Shown here in pieces: positions 47,069-58,152 of a DNA stretch of 64,000 nucleotides (positions are counted from its first letter, which is position 1; each line of letters opens with the position of its first letter). Position numbers and translations under genes: made by a program. This DNA is from Phyto melanocephala (Eukaryota; Arthropoda; Insecta; Diptera; Rhinophoridae): the NCBI GenBank assembly GCA_941918925.1, contig OW799234.1, positions 113,621,128 through 113,685,127 on the forward strand. The letters are read 5' to 3'. The notes beneath the pieces were generated by a model. The model was not told the origin of the DNA and searched no databases. It saw nothing but the letters and a program-made list of their open reading frames with translations.

Positions 47069-47392
47069 CTATCTTCCATACTTAGTGTAAAACATTTTCA
47101 TTTTGCATATTTTTGGACGTGAAAAAAATAACAAAGTAATAATAAAAATTATAACGAAAAAGGTTTTAAATTTTTTAATCCCATACCCAAACCCCATAGA
47201 ATATTTACCCATCCTATACATTGTGTATGAGTACCATTTTACTGCCGAACACTTGATTAAAATTGTGGTTGCAGGAATCTCAATACCAATGGAGCGCAGT
47301 ATGGTGGCACCTTTGTTAGTAACTCTCACTTTTCCAACCAATTTGTCGAGCCATTTTACAGTTTTCTTCTTGTGCCTAATTTTTAAAAACAC
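47069..47392 (-). pseudogene. Possible decayed CCT/TCP-1 chaperonin fragment
   Basis: The minus-strand frame contains VTNKGATILRSIGIEIPATT followed by ILIKCSAVK. Group II chaperonin subunits have VTNDGATIL, a Gly-(Val/Ile)-(Asp/Glu) segment, then PA and IL(V/I)-x-x-S-x-V at the same spacing in the equatorial domain. The similarity covers only about 30 residues; after it the frame drifts into unrelated sequence, and the expected GDGTT ATPase motif is absent. The Asp of NDGAT is Lys here. If real, it is a small retro- or segmental pseudogene. A chance resemblance cannot be excluded. An antisense frame of similar length is a shadow. Confidence 0.4.
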
Positions 47393-47405
47393 ATTTAAGA
47401 TTTAA

Positions 47406-48879
47406 AGAAAAAAGTGGCAGTCATGGCGGTATACCAAATATGAGCTGCATTTTTAAAGGAATAGACATTTCACTTACCCAGTTGGGTACTTGCTAAGATT
47501 TTTTAATAAATCTTCTGTTTCGAAAATCCGCTTTTTATTTTACTTTTTAATCAAAATATTAATTTTTTTAAGAAGCACAAAATAATTTTCATTTAGTTTT
47601 TCAACTGGCAACACTTATCGTTATTCTCTTCCACAAACGCGTGAGTGAGAATTGCTGAAGAGCCAACCAAAATTATTAGAGTTATGAAAAAACATGCTAA
47701 ATATTCCCTTACTGAAGGACCATACGCCACAATGAAGTCTGTTTTGAGAACTTGTTGTTTCGCCAGTGTGTTGCTTGTTTCATTTCCTCTATTAAATGCC
47801 TTCAGTGTGCTGGGATAAATAAATAAAATTATATTTAAACAAGAATAAATTCTTTAAAAACAAACAAAAAAGACAACAGAAATAACTCAATGAAAGTAAA
47901 CGATGAAACCAAAAGGAAACTGTTAAAGCTTTACCGTGCCAACCGAGCAACCAAAAAATTTATGGTTAAAAAAAGCAAGAGAGGCAACAGCAATATGAAT
48001 AGGAAATATTTATATAACAGCCATTAATACCAAAAGAAGTAGCAAATTTACAACAATAACAACAAAAAAGTGTGTGACAAAAACAGCGAACGAATACAGA
48101 TTAAAATTTGTATTTAAACAGTAAGAAGGATGCTGCAGTTGGAGAACACTGACGATAACTGCACACTGGAAATGAAAATGAAAACGGAAATCCTTGTCAT
48201 GGTGTAGCGATCTTTGAAAACATTTTAAAGTTATTTCTGTGTGCAAAATGGGAAATTCATGCTATTAGCCATGATATTTTAATAAGTGAGAAATATTCAT
48301 AAAATTCTATTTATTTTATTTGGTTACACCGAATATGCTTAGTTAAAACACTTAAATTAAAGTGGATTGATATCGCAGTTCGTTTGAAACAAAAACTGTT
48401 TTTGATTAAATATCCACTAATATGTTAGGGCAGTTATAACATTTAATTAGTAACAAGTATTTCGTTCAAATATTTACCTAATGTGAACACAGCTTTGCAT
48501 ACAAATATGAGATTTTTACTTGCACATGCATATACAAATGTATGTATATATTCCTTCGCCATACACATGTTTTGATTTTCACATTCGTAATACATGAGCC
48601 AAGGCACACCACATTAATTTTAAATATAATTAATTTAAAAAGAAAAATACTTATTTTTATATTACTAGCACCGCTACAACTGGTCACTTCTGGTGTAATC
48701 TAAGTAAAACAAAATAAAAATTAGATTAATTATTTAATTAAATGATTGATAAAAATTTTTTTAACTAAAACTTACATTTTTGATCTTCCTAAAAATTGTA
48801 CTTAGATGGGGAAGCACTAAATTGTTTGAGTATTTTAATGTTTGAATATGAATATTGGACCATTTATATAAAAAATCTC
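47406..48879. other. Spacer, no gene recognised
   Basis: AT-rich, with short frames only (78 codons on the minus strand at 48010-48246, no motif). No repeat structure noticed. Confidence 0.5.
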
Positions 48880-49590
48880 GTCGAGCATTGTTCCTCAACA
48901 ATGGGGAGCCATGCCTTCAACTAAAGCCCCTATGACAATGCTATGCACCTCAACTCGTCACAGGTAGCAACCTTTCCTACACTAATTCTTGGTTCATGTA
49001 TATGCACCTTGCTATAGAGCTCGGGCTATCTATTCCCTTATCAATGTTTCGCGCTATCTTCTATGAATCGATCAGCTACAGAATCAAGCGTGCAAACTCG
49101 AAGGAAGCCGAACGATTCACCGACTATCCACTTTTGTTGAGGAGGCAACAGCAGCCCGAGGCCAAATAGCAGACCGAAATCCACCATCCGCCCCTTTCTC
49201 TGTTGAGATGGCAACAGCACCCGAAAACTTCCGTGTTAACCAAAATCTGACCGAATTCAAACATCATCGCTTACTTTCAAATCCGTTTCCCACTTGGAAT
49301 AACTAGAGCCACCACATGTACTCCGAACAGAACTAACCAATAATCAAACCAGAATAAAGTTCTAGGTGCTTACAGATTCCCGTGGTACCAGATAGGTCTC
49401 TGGTCAGCCGTGAAAATATGCTCTGACCAGAGTATTTTCTCCCAAATTATGGCTCTCAGAAACCAGAGGTGTAGGTACACCTCTTTACCCCGAGTTGGCC
49501 TGGGAGATGGCCAAGGATACATGCCCCTCGGGGGGACTTTAGGAGGGTACCAGAAATTTAAGCTCCTGAGACTCATGGCTCAGCCAGTGG
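48880..49590. other. GC-richer tract of unknown nature
   Basis: Clearly richer in G and C than its surroundings, with blocks such as GGCAACAGCA occurring twice (about 49145 and 49210) and paired CTCTGGTCAG/CTGACCAGAG segments near 49398-49433. Frames of 68 and 82 codons on opposite strands overlap at 49370-49658 and have no motif. It may be part of a transposable element (such as a non-LTR 3' region). I cannot identify it. Confidence 0.35.
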
Positions 49591-49689
49591 GATATGCATT
49601 TTATATATCAATAAGCAAATTGATTTCTTGTGACATAGTTTTAATTTTATACTACTAAAAAAAATTTCTGCCAGATGTTCACAATTTCC

Positions 49690-51200
49690 AAATTAAAATC
49701 GGTTTAGTGTTTTACAAGTTGAAAAGGTTTTAAATTGCTTTTAACAACTAAGAAATGGACAAATTCTAAGCTATTTTTGTAAATATTATACATTGGAACT
49801 AAAATACTGAACCATACTCTAGAATACTTAGGCCTGACCAGGTTTAGTATAAAAGGATCAGTAAACTCCTTCGCCCAGCCTTTTTGTAAATCCAAGTACT
49901 TGCCGTGTTTTTTTTTAACAGTAACACAGATATGTTCAATAAATAAATATATAAAGTCTTCTTTAGAATCTAATATAATTCCAGAGACGGTTCTTAGTCT
50001 GCCTAGAGTATGACGGTTTAAGACATTGTGTACGCTAATACAACATCTAAATTATGTATTTTAATTTTTTTGGATACAGCTTCATAAGGTTAAGATTACA
50101 CCAAAAACTAAATGCATCTAAGTCCTTTTGTAAGAGGATATGGTCAGCCTGATTATTGTCGTCAGCATACATTAGGACAATGAAGATTTTTGCGTATTTT
50201 GCGGATCATTAATAAATAGGGAAAACAACAGTGGGCCAAAATTACTTCCCTGTGGGATACCAGAAGTAGTAGCAATTAGCTTAGAAGTAATATTTTTAAA
50301 CCGAACGCCTTGCCACAACTTTAACTAAAGTTGGTGTGTCAGTTTGCTTTTGTTCAGCATAACCTAGATTCATTAGCATAGTTAAGTACAGCAGATCTGT
50401 AACTGTCAAACAGATCTTTCAAAAGCCATGTTGTAAAGGAGATAATAAAGATGATACTCGATGACAAAGATGGTCTGCTATGATTTTGTCAAAAATTTTA
50501 GGTATGTTACTAAGTATAGTTATACCGCTGTAATTAGCAGCCAGATTAAAATAATGGTGTAATTAAAGAGTCTTTCCACGTGTATAGAAAACAACCACAC
50601 TTTATTGACGTATTAAAAATTAAAGTGATAGATAGGGGCAGCCAAAGCCTCAGCACATCAGGTCAGTGCTTATATGAACTCTTGAATTGTCAAGAAATGG
50701 AATTGATATGGCTAGAGTTAAAAGTTCTGTTTGCAGATAAGATTTGGATAAAAATTGGCATCGAAATAAGTGTTAGAAAAGAAATCAGCAAACAAATTTC
50801 TTATTTCTTAGTCATCATCGAACTCAAAATTTTGTTAATTTAACTATAACAGATGAAAATGCAATTGCCTTTCTTTAAGAGTTGACAAACTATTAGAAGT
50901 TTTTTTGATTAGATTTAAAATTTTGTTACTGCAGTAAAAAGACTGGGTATGGTCAATAGAAGATAAAGAATTTTTTTTATTTTTCGTATAACTCGTAACG
51001 CAAGAGATAGGCTTAGAGTTCCATGGTGGGCCACTATGTTTTAAGGTAGAGGTCTTAGAAATACATTTATGAATATATAAAAACATATTTTCATAAAACT
51101 GTTTAATTATGCTATTAATATTTGTAGGATTACTAACTAAATTGATATCAAACCTGAAACGAAGACTGATTGGCCACAGTTCATCAGATATTCTCGAATT
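49690..51200 (-). pseudogene. Jockey-like non-LTR ORF2 relic
   Basis: Minus-strand order: a pre-RT segment with KHSGPPWNSK (about 51060-50990); DSLITPLF.SGC near 50560; NYSGITILSNIPKIFDKIIA, then LLSPLQHGF; after a frame change SGIPQGSNFGPLLFSLFIND near 50265-50205; YADDNNQADHILLQKDLDAF near 50170-50110 (the YADD box); and AKEFTDPFILNLVRPKYSRV at 49870-49800. These are the RT and thumb blocks of Jockey/CR1-type ORF2. Many stops and frame changes. The endonuclease domain is not seen. An unrelated-looking 87-codon plus-strand frame at 50580 is a shadow. Confidence 0.75.
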
Positions 51201-51369
51201 TAAGAAAAGTCATTAAAATGTTGACTCTAATGCCGTTGTGTCATAACAACCGAACAGCAATAGAAAAATTCGATAATTTTGACACGTTGCTGCTACTGAT
51301 GCATACATTATAAATTTCGAAGAATTGAATAAAAATTTATAAAAAAAATTAAAACAACTATATTTAAAA

Positions 51370-51993
51370 ACAAGGCCGTGCCGAATCTTATATACCCTTC
51401 ACAACGTGTAGTCATGCAATAACAATTGTTTGTATCACCATTCATCTCATACATACATGTAAAAAACATACCAAAAAAAAAAACTAAAAAAAATATATAT
51501 AAAAAATTAAAAAAAAAAAATAAAAAAAATTACAAAAAAAATTTTAAAAAAATTAAAAAAAAAATAATAATATATAAATAATATAATTAATAAAATAAAA
51601 TTTTTTTGGCTCAGCTGGAATTCGATGCCACGTTTACTTTAACCAGTATGTATGTAGGTTGTTGTTGTAATTGTAAAAAAATGGTCGTGGTTTTTTTGCT
51701 CATATCTCAGAAAGATATGGGGCGATTGTGCTGAATTTCAATAGCGATTCATTCCTGGATATTTTCAAGAGATTTATACCATATACAGATCTGAGGAACA
51801 TATAGTTGCTTCTAAAAGTTGATTTCAACCAACACTCGGACAGACGGGCAGACGGTCAGGGCTTAATCGACTCCTCTATTTATAAGCTTTCAGAAAATAT
51901 ATACTTTATGGGGTCGGAAATGAAAATTGTAGAAATTACAAACGGAATGACAAACCTATATATACTCTTGTGCACCACAGGTGAAGGGTATAA
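51370..51993 (+). repeat. Dispersed repeat family B, copy 5 (short form)
   Basis: Starts inside the terminal hairpin (GGCCGTGCCGAATCTTATAT) and lacks the outermost AACAAGTAAG. An A/T-only tract (about 51475-51600), TTTTTTTGGCTCAGCTGG, a GGACAGACGGGCAGACGG tract and GTGAAGGGTATAATAAAATG follow. Very close to the copy at 59980, which lies in the opposite orientation. An 89-codon frame in it is a by-product. Confidence 0.75.
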
Positions 51994-53650
51994 TAAAATG
52001 TTCAACCGTCTTGGGTCTCTTAGACCACCTAGTATTATAAAATTTTTTTCATTTAAACAATTGAAAAATTTCTAGTAATTCTGCGAGTAGATTCAATTGC
52101 CATACAATCCTTAACTTTCCCTACATTAACAGCACAACAGTAACAGTAGGTTCTGGTCATGACTAGATAAATTAAACAATCTCAACAATATTTTTGTTAT
52201 TGCTGATTTATTTTCTCTTCTACCCAGCAAAATAAGACATGCAAAAGAAATAGTGAGTGCATGAGATCAACCCACGATGAACTGGTTCAATTTAGATGAA
52301 ACATGCATGATTTTTACTTAAACGTGTCAGTAGAGAGCATGTGTTCATATGAATATATTAATTAATTTCACTTTATTCTAATAAGTGCATAAAACGCATT
52401 CACATTAGATGAAAAGAAAGCCATGTTTCATGAGTTAATAATGTCTATTTACATGAAGTATTCAAGACATTTTCCATGCATTTAGATCTACTTGAAGCAC
52501 ATCATTAAAGGCTACCTATTTTGTAATTGGAGAAAGCATTCTTCACTCCTCCTTTAGCCCTTATTAATAACAACTCTTGAAAAATGTTATTCATATTAAA
52601 CTAGTAAAAAAAATTTTTGCTCACTTTTCTTTATTAATAGCACAATGAGATATATGTAGCAATTGACTTTCTAACATAACGTGCCAACTGAACCTACAAA
52701 GACAATTAATGATAAAAAAATTACTGAGTATTTATTACCATAAAATTAAATGAAAATGTAATCCATAACTGTACATCTAGCTCTTGAAAATAAATCCATA
52801 ATTTATATATACTTTTATTAAAATCTTAACATATTTCCCGAACAAAAAAAACGAATAAACCGTTACCCACATTGTGTGTGGTTGTTGATCATAAATTAAA
52901 ACGAGAACTGTTTTTAATCGCTTTCAACACATATTTTAAAATTGAACTACCATAAGTAACAATTTTCACCAAAAACAAAAAATACAAAAGAGGATAAACA
53001 AACAATTGCATGAAATAGTAACACTTACCAACGGTTTTAGTCATGAACATCAAACATGCAGTTATTCAAAGCTTAAAGCACTTGTTGTATTTAAGCAACG
53101 TCTAAAACTCATGTTGCACGAACACTAACAACAACTCAACTTAAGTTAGATTTATGCGTACTCTTTATTGCTTAAAGCATGTAAAATAAGTGCAAACGAA
53201 CACACTCACACACACATAAACGCAATCTTGTTTAGTTAACATCAGTGTGAATGAAAAGTGAAAACTTAAACCAGCAAACAAACGAAAAGAAAAATGTTTA
53301 AACAAGCGATTTAAGATTTATGTTCATTCTGTTTTGGGTTTTGTTTTCATTCTCTCGTACACCACATCTATTTGAAACTTAAACCAAAGAAAACAGTAGA
53401 TTATAACAATGCCAAAGATGTAGCCATTGTCTCATTTTCACAGTGCTAAAATAGTTTTTTCTTTGTCTTCCATATTGTCTGGTTTCAATAAAACACGAAT
53501 AGGTAGAACACTTGGGGTGGTCAACAAAAATTTTGCTGAAGAATTTCCATAAACAAATGAATTAATAAATATCGTTATTGCAAAAATGAAATTAGTCGAA
53601 AATTTTTACTGAATGGGAAAATATTATCAAAAATATTGATAATTCAGGGG
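51994..53650. other. Spacer, no gene recognised
   Basis: AT-rich. Contains an ACAC-rich short tract at about 53202-53216. No motif-bearing frame. Confidence 0.5.
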
Positions 53651-53760
53651 CGTATTCATAAAAAAATATTATAGGCTTATTGAAGACTTATTTGACAAAT
53701 TTCTTTACAATATCTGTCAAATAAGCCTTTAATAAACCTTAAATATTTTTTATGAATACG
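53651..53760. mobile_element. 110-bp foldback MITE
   Basis: CGTATTCATAAAAAAATATT at the left mirrors AAATATTTTTTATGAATACG at the right. The inner arms also pair (AGGCTTATTGAAGACTTATT against its near-complement before the centre at about 53697-53714). Almost the whole element can fold into one hairpin. Non-coding. Confidence 0.7.
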
Positions 53761-54528
53761 GACATTTATATATATAAAAAAAATAAAATATAACATGTTC
53801 GTCTGCATATCGATGGCTTAATATAAAAAGGGTGAATCGTGATCTTTTTTCGAAATCTCATTTTTAGCATTTTGTGGTGGTGCATCTATAAGCACATCTC
53901 TCCTGAAAAATTTCGTAAATTATGGTCGAAAATAATAGATTTATAGCCTCATAAAAAAGGCTAAATTTATTTTATTACTGTAAGTTTTACCCAGTTTTTT
54001 CTTCTCCTGTAAAACCCGTCTTTTAAGCCGTCCATATATTGATTTAATCAAGGGTACACGCAAAGAAAAAATATGGTTGTGGTAACCATAATCGAAGAGC
54101 AACATACTATGATTGAATTGTATGATTATGTTTAAAATAATAATGGTTACCAGTTATCATTATTATGTTTCATTAAAGTATCATTCAATAATCATATATA
54201 TGACTACAATTGAAATCAACAATATTTGCCTTTTTACGGCAAATTACTGCCTTTGCTGTAACATACACATACTGATTGTACTTACCAATTTAATTGCAAT
54301 TTTTTACCAATATTTTTTTACATTTTCTCGTTTATTTTTAAATTTTCTTTAATTTTTCAAAATTTTTGTTCCTTTTTTTGACATCTTAAACTTTTAAAAT
54401 AATAAAAATTTATTTAGCAAGAAGAAGAACAATTGAAATCAAATTATTATTAAAAAAAAAATCATAGCTTGATTATTTTGTAATCATACTGTTGTCTCAC
54501 TTATTATTTAACCTTCTGTCAGTGCATA

Positions 54529-54545
54529 GGGGTCAAATTGACCCC
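54529..54545. repeat. Subterminal palindrome GGGGTCAAATTGACCCC
   Basis: Directly inside the left TIR, preceded by GTGCATA. Likely a transposase-binding repeat (inference). Confidence 0.6.
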
Positions 54546-54716
54546 AGTCTTTGTAAAAGTGATTTAATAAGGTTTTACACCAACTTACTATACCAAGCAA
54601 CTAGATAAGCCTCAACTAATGTTTAACTCACACATTGCAAAAAAAATAATCGAAAAAACATTATAAATGACTAAGCTACGACAGTTTTAAGCAAGTCAAG
54701 CATATTTTGGTGCATT

Positions 54717-54733
54717 GGGGTTAATCTGACCCC
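54717..54733. repeat. Subterminal repeat GGGGTTAATCTGACCCC
   Basis: About 200 bp inside the left end. Also preceded by GTGCATT, so the unit of TIR-internal GTGCAT plus palindrome is repeated here. Confidence 0.55.
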
Positions 54734-54959
54734 AATTATTTTGCTATGCATTTTGTATTTAGTTTTAAATTTCTTTGTGTTTTAGGGGATTTCCCGTGTA
54801 ACAATATATTGAAGTTCTTTCTTTTTCAAATGCAAAAATTGAAAATAGAAAACATTCAGTGTTTTCTATTCAACACATATGAATAGAGGTGTTTTTATTA
54901 TAAATTTATTTGTCTGTAATAATTATAAATATATTCACATAAATAACTATTATTATAAG

Positions 54960-55035
54960 GTGAGTATATATATTTTTTTGGTTACTTTATGTAGTGTAAT
55001 TTTCTATGCATATAATAATTTGTTTTGTTATTTAG
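54960..55035 (+). other. Putative 5'-UTR intron of the piggyBac gene
   Basis: AAG followed by GTGAGTATAT is a strong donor. A T-rich stretch and TTATTTAG form an acceptor directly before the ATG at 55036. The 76-bp length is typical of short fly introns. The splice is inferred from sequence only. Confidence 0.5.
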
Positions 55036-56910
55036 ATGGCCCTAAAAAGACAAAATAGCCAGGATATTCGAAATCTTTTCGATAGCATTACCGAATCTGA
55101 TGAGGAAGAGGTAGCAGATGATAACATTGATAGTGACTTTTCTGATTGTGATTTAGCAGCAGATGAAGCTGCTGTTGAATTGCAAAATATAGAAAACGAA
55201 GAAGAAAATATAGAAACTGGTGAAGAAGAAGAAGTACAAAATATTGAAACTGATGAGGAACCTGAAGTGGAAGAAGAAGGAATTTGGTATTACGCGCAAA
55301 ATAAAAAGTACAAAAGAAAATGGAGAGCAAGTCCACCAAATGTAACCAGAGTTCGCGACTTTCAGATCTTGAGAGAACGACAAGGAATTTCTGCAGAAAC
55401 AGCTGTAAATATAAATACTCATCTGTCCGCATTCAAAAAATTAGTTCCAGAGACATTAATAAATGTAATAGTGGCCGAAACAAATAGAAAAGCTCGCCAT
55501 TTCTACACTATAAATAGTAACCCTGCACGTATTTGGTATGATACAAATTCAAATGAAATTTATGCCCTGATTGGTATACTTATATACGCTGGTGTTCATA
55601 AAAACTGGGACGAAAGATTGGATGAATTGTACCGCCTAGACAATCGTCCTTTTTATCGGGCTGCAATGTCATTACAAAGAGTGCAGCAGCTTTTACGATT
55701 CCTGCGCTTCGACAATTATCAGACTAGAGCAGAACGTTTGAAGGAAGATAAGCTAGCAGCTTTCCATGATGTTTGGAATATGTTTTTGGCAAATATCAAA
55801 GGACCTTATAAACCATCATCATTCTTAACTATAGATGAACAATTGGTATTAACTCGTGGCCGATGTTCATTCAGACAGTATATACCATCAAAGCCAGGCA
55901 AGTACGGGATTAAGATTTTTTGGATTTGCGATGCGTTGAATTCGTACCCATTGAAAGCAGAAGTTTATGTAGGCAAACAACCGAATGAGATACGTTCGGT
56001 TGATTACGCATTAAATTTAGTTCATCGATTATCTACACCATATATCAATAAAGGACGAACTATTACGATGGATAACTTTTTTACAAGCTGTCCATTAGCA
56101 GAACAAATGTTGCAGAAAAAAACAACAATAATTGGAACAATTCGCTCAAATAAACCAGATCTACCTAAAGAATTTACGAACAAGGCCGAAATTAAGAAGC
56201 GAGACCTGAATTCTTCTAAATTTTGCTTCGACAACCATCTGACTTTGGTAAGTTATGTTCCGAAGCCAAACAAGAATGTATTGTTACTATCCACTCTACA
56301 CAATGATGATATTGTTGACCTCGATACGAATAAACCCAACATAATATTGGACTATAATAAAACAAAGGGAGGTGTTGACACACTCGACAAATTAGTTCGT
56401 ACCTATACCTGCAAGAGAAAGACCAAACGATGGCCAATGGTTCTATTTTTTAATATGATTGATATCGCAGGTATAGCCGCTTATAATCTGTACAAATGTG
56501 CTAATCCACAACTATATATTCAGCGGAAAAACAATGAACGTAAAATCTTTTTGAAGGAGCTGGCTATGCAATTGGTAAATGATCATATATTGCACCGATT
56601 ATCAAACCCACGGGCAATGAAAAAAAATGTTAAAATTGCTATTCATCAAATTGGATATGATATAATAAACATAAGACAGAGCACAACAACTGAAGGAACA
56701 GCGGCGAATAGATCTGTCAGTAAGCGACCAAGATGTTACATTTGCCCTCGATCCGCTGATAAAAAAACAGGAACAAGATGTTATGTCTGCAATCAGCCTT
56801 CTTGCACAACACATATAAAAACCGTTTGCATAAACTGTGTCAACGAAGAAGTAATGGATTCCCTTGAAGAAGAAAACAACGAAATCATGTCAGACGATGC
56901 ATCTGGCTAA
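55036..56910 (+). CDS. piggyBac transposase, apparently intact
   Basis: This 624-aa DDE transposase (DDE_Tnp_1_7 family) catalyses cut-and-paste movement at TTAA and acts in the nucleus. Residues 1-90 are strongly acidic (Asp/Glu runs), as usual for the N-terminus. The three catalytic aspartates are in place: D267 (TIDEQL), D346 (TMDNFFTS) and D448 (KGGVDTLDK), spaced almost as in the founding Trichoplusia piggyBac. Residues 567-601 form a C-terminal cysteine-rich finger (CYIC, CYVC, C, H, CINC) used for end binding, followed by an acidic tail. Full length for the family; no stop or frameshift. The first ATG immediately follows a good splice acceptor (TTTAG), so this start is plausible. Antisense frames of 70-114 codons within it are shadows. 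Confidence 0.93.
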   Translation: MALKRQNSQDIRNLFDSITESDEEEVADDNIDSDFSDCDLAADEAAVELQNIENEEENIETGEEEEVQNIETDEEPEVEEEGIWYYAQNKKYKRKWRASPPNVTRVRDFQILRERQGISAETAVNINTHLSAFKKLVPETLINVIVAETNRKARHFYTINSNPARIWYDTNSNEIYALIGILIYAGVHKNWDERLDELYRLDNRPFYRAAMSLQRVQQLLRFLRFDNYQTRAERLKEDKLAAFHDVWNMFLANIKGPYKPSSFLTIDEQLVLTRGRCSFRQYIPSKPGKYGIKIFWICDALNSYPLKAEVYVGKQPNEIRSVDYALNLVHRLSTPYINKGRTITMDNFFTSCPLAEQMLQKKTTIIGTIRSNKPDLPKEFTNKAEIKKRDLNSSKFCFDNHLTLVSYVPKPNKNVLLLSTLHNDDIVDLDTNKPNIILDYNKTKGGVDTLDKLVRTYTCKRKTKRWPMVLFFNMIDIAGIAAYNLYKCANPQLYIQRKNNERKIFLKELAMQLVNDHILHRLSNPRAMKKNVKIAIHQIGYDIINIRQSTTTEGTAANRSVSKRPRCYICPRSADKKTGTRCYVCNQPSCTTHIKTVCINCVNEEVMDSLEEENNEIMSDDASG

Positions 56911-56967
56911 TTTTTTATGTAATATAATATAATTTAAATTATCTTAATGTCAATCTTATATATTCTG

Positions 56968-56973
56968 AATAAA
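56968..56973 (+). promoter_or_regulatory. Polyadenylation signal AATAAA
   Basis: Lies 58 bp after the transposase stop and before the right TIR, so the transcript could end inside the element. Confidence 0.5.
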
Positions 56974-57056
56974 ATAAGTTTTTTTTTCATTAATAAATAA
57001 CAATAGAAACGACTATTTTTTAACAAAAAGCTTAGAAAATGCATTTAAATATATGT

Positions 57057-57073
57057 GGGGTCAGGTTGACCCC
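57057..57073. repeat. Subterminal palindrome GGGGTCAGGTTGACCCC
   Basis: Near the right end, followed by ATGCACA, which is the inverted form of the TGCAT-palindrome unit at the left end. Confidence 0.6.
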
Positions 57074-57510
57074 ATGCACAGACTATGTAAAATTTACTAT
57101 GCACTGACAGAAGGTTAATGATTATTTTTAATTTTTAATAATTTTGAATATAATGTTATTTTTGTCAAATTAATTTTTTTAAATCATACTATTTTTAAAT
57201 GATAACCATTTTGAAATTTTTACGAAAAGTAATCATTAAATGATACAGTTCAAACAAATGCTTGATTATCGTGACAAAATATATAATAAAATGAAACAAA
57301 AATAACTATTACTTGTTTTCGACAACCAAATATTGTTTTAGAAAAAATAATATGACCGTCGTGATCATGCCGTAACCATGGTTTTTCTTTGCGTGTAATA
57401 ACAAATATTATTAAATAAAATTGATAAATGAATCTTCCAATAGGGAAATTTGACAGATAATTGCTTTTGAAGCTACATATGAAAATATAACTGCCATTTT
57501 TTCAGTTTGA

Positions 57511-57690
57511 GCCCCGGTGGACTAGTCAGTCTCCGGATTAGTCTGTTTCTCTTCCACTTTTATACTATTCTTTCTTTTCTATTCTATTCTTTTTTGTTCT
57601 ATTCTATTGTATTTTATTCTATTCTGTTTAGGTATGACAAAGAGATCAATATGATGGACCCAAGTGAGCTGCCTGTTCTACCTACCTACA
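57511..57690 (+). mobile_element. tRNA-derived SINE, copy lacking B box
   Basis: Starts CCCCGGTGGACTAGTCAGTC, an A-box-like tRNA head. The text then passes from TTAGTCTG straight into a TTTCTCTTCC pyrimidine tract, an ATTCTATTC-rich run, AAAGAGATCAATATGATGGA and CCAAGTGAGCTGCC. Compared with the inverted copy at 58153-58326, the B-box segment is missing between two GTCTG repeats. Confidence 0.6.
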
Positions 57691-58152
57691 TATTTAGTTT
57701 GTTTTACCAAATAACCATAAATGGATATTCTGTTTGGAAAACATTGATCGCAACGTTTTATAAAAAAAATCATTTTCAGCGGATAGGTATATTTCTGGGA
57801 ACAAAATTATAGAAACCCAAAAGCGGTATATTGTCCTAAGAAAGTCACTTTTTTTTATCAACTTTCTTTGGTATGAATTGGATAATATAGACACTGACAA
57901 CTTGTGGTTTCATCGCAACTCATGTCACATTGAATATTATGCGCAAACGATTTGAGGTTATGGTCATCTAAGGTAGAGGTGATGTGAACTGCCCACCATG
58001 ATTGTGAGATTTGACACAGTTCGACTATTTTTCGTGGGATTTTCTTAAGTAACACGTAAATCAAAATAAAGCACAGCGGTTTACGAATCCAACATTATCC
58101 ATACCTTCAGTCTAATAAAGCTTTATCTGTAAACATGTGTCATATAGGAAAA

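Larger units (their letters stand above)
54512..57114 (+). mobile_element. Complete piggyBac-family transposon
   Basis: 2603 bp flanked by TTAA on both sides (54508-54511 and 57115-57118). Perfect 18-bp TIRs CCTTCTGTCAGTGCATAG. Subterminal palindromes of GGGGTCA/TGACCCC type near both ends. One uninterrupted transposase gene, a splice-like leader upstream and an AATAAA downstream. Comparison with the empty MITE copy shows exact insertion at a TTAA. All visible parts needed for mobility are present. Confidence 0.92.
54057..57395 (+). mobile_element. TA-flanked MITE interrupted by intact piggyBac
   Basis: TA at 54055-54056 and 57396-57397. The ends are CACGCAAAGAAAAAATATGG and, inverted, CACGCAAAGAAAAACCATGG. 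Without the piggyBac and one TTAA it is 732 bp and matches 23925-24664 in reverse complement from end to end. It is the older element; the piggyBac is nested in it. Confidence 0.85.

Noticed and set aside
55088..56814. Several antisense open frames of 70-114 codons
   Set aside because: They lie entirely inside the piggyBac transposase gene on the opposite strand and have no motif of their own.
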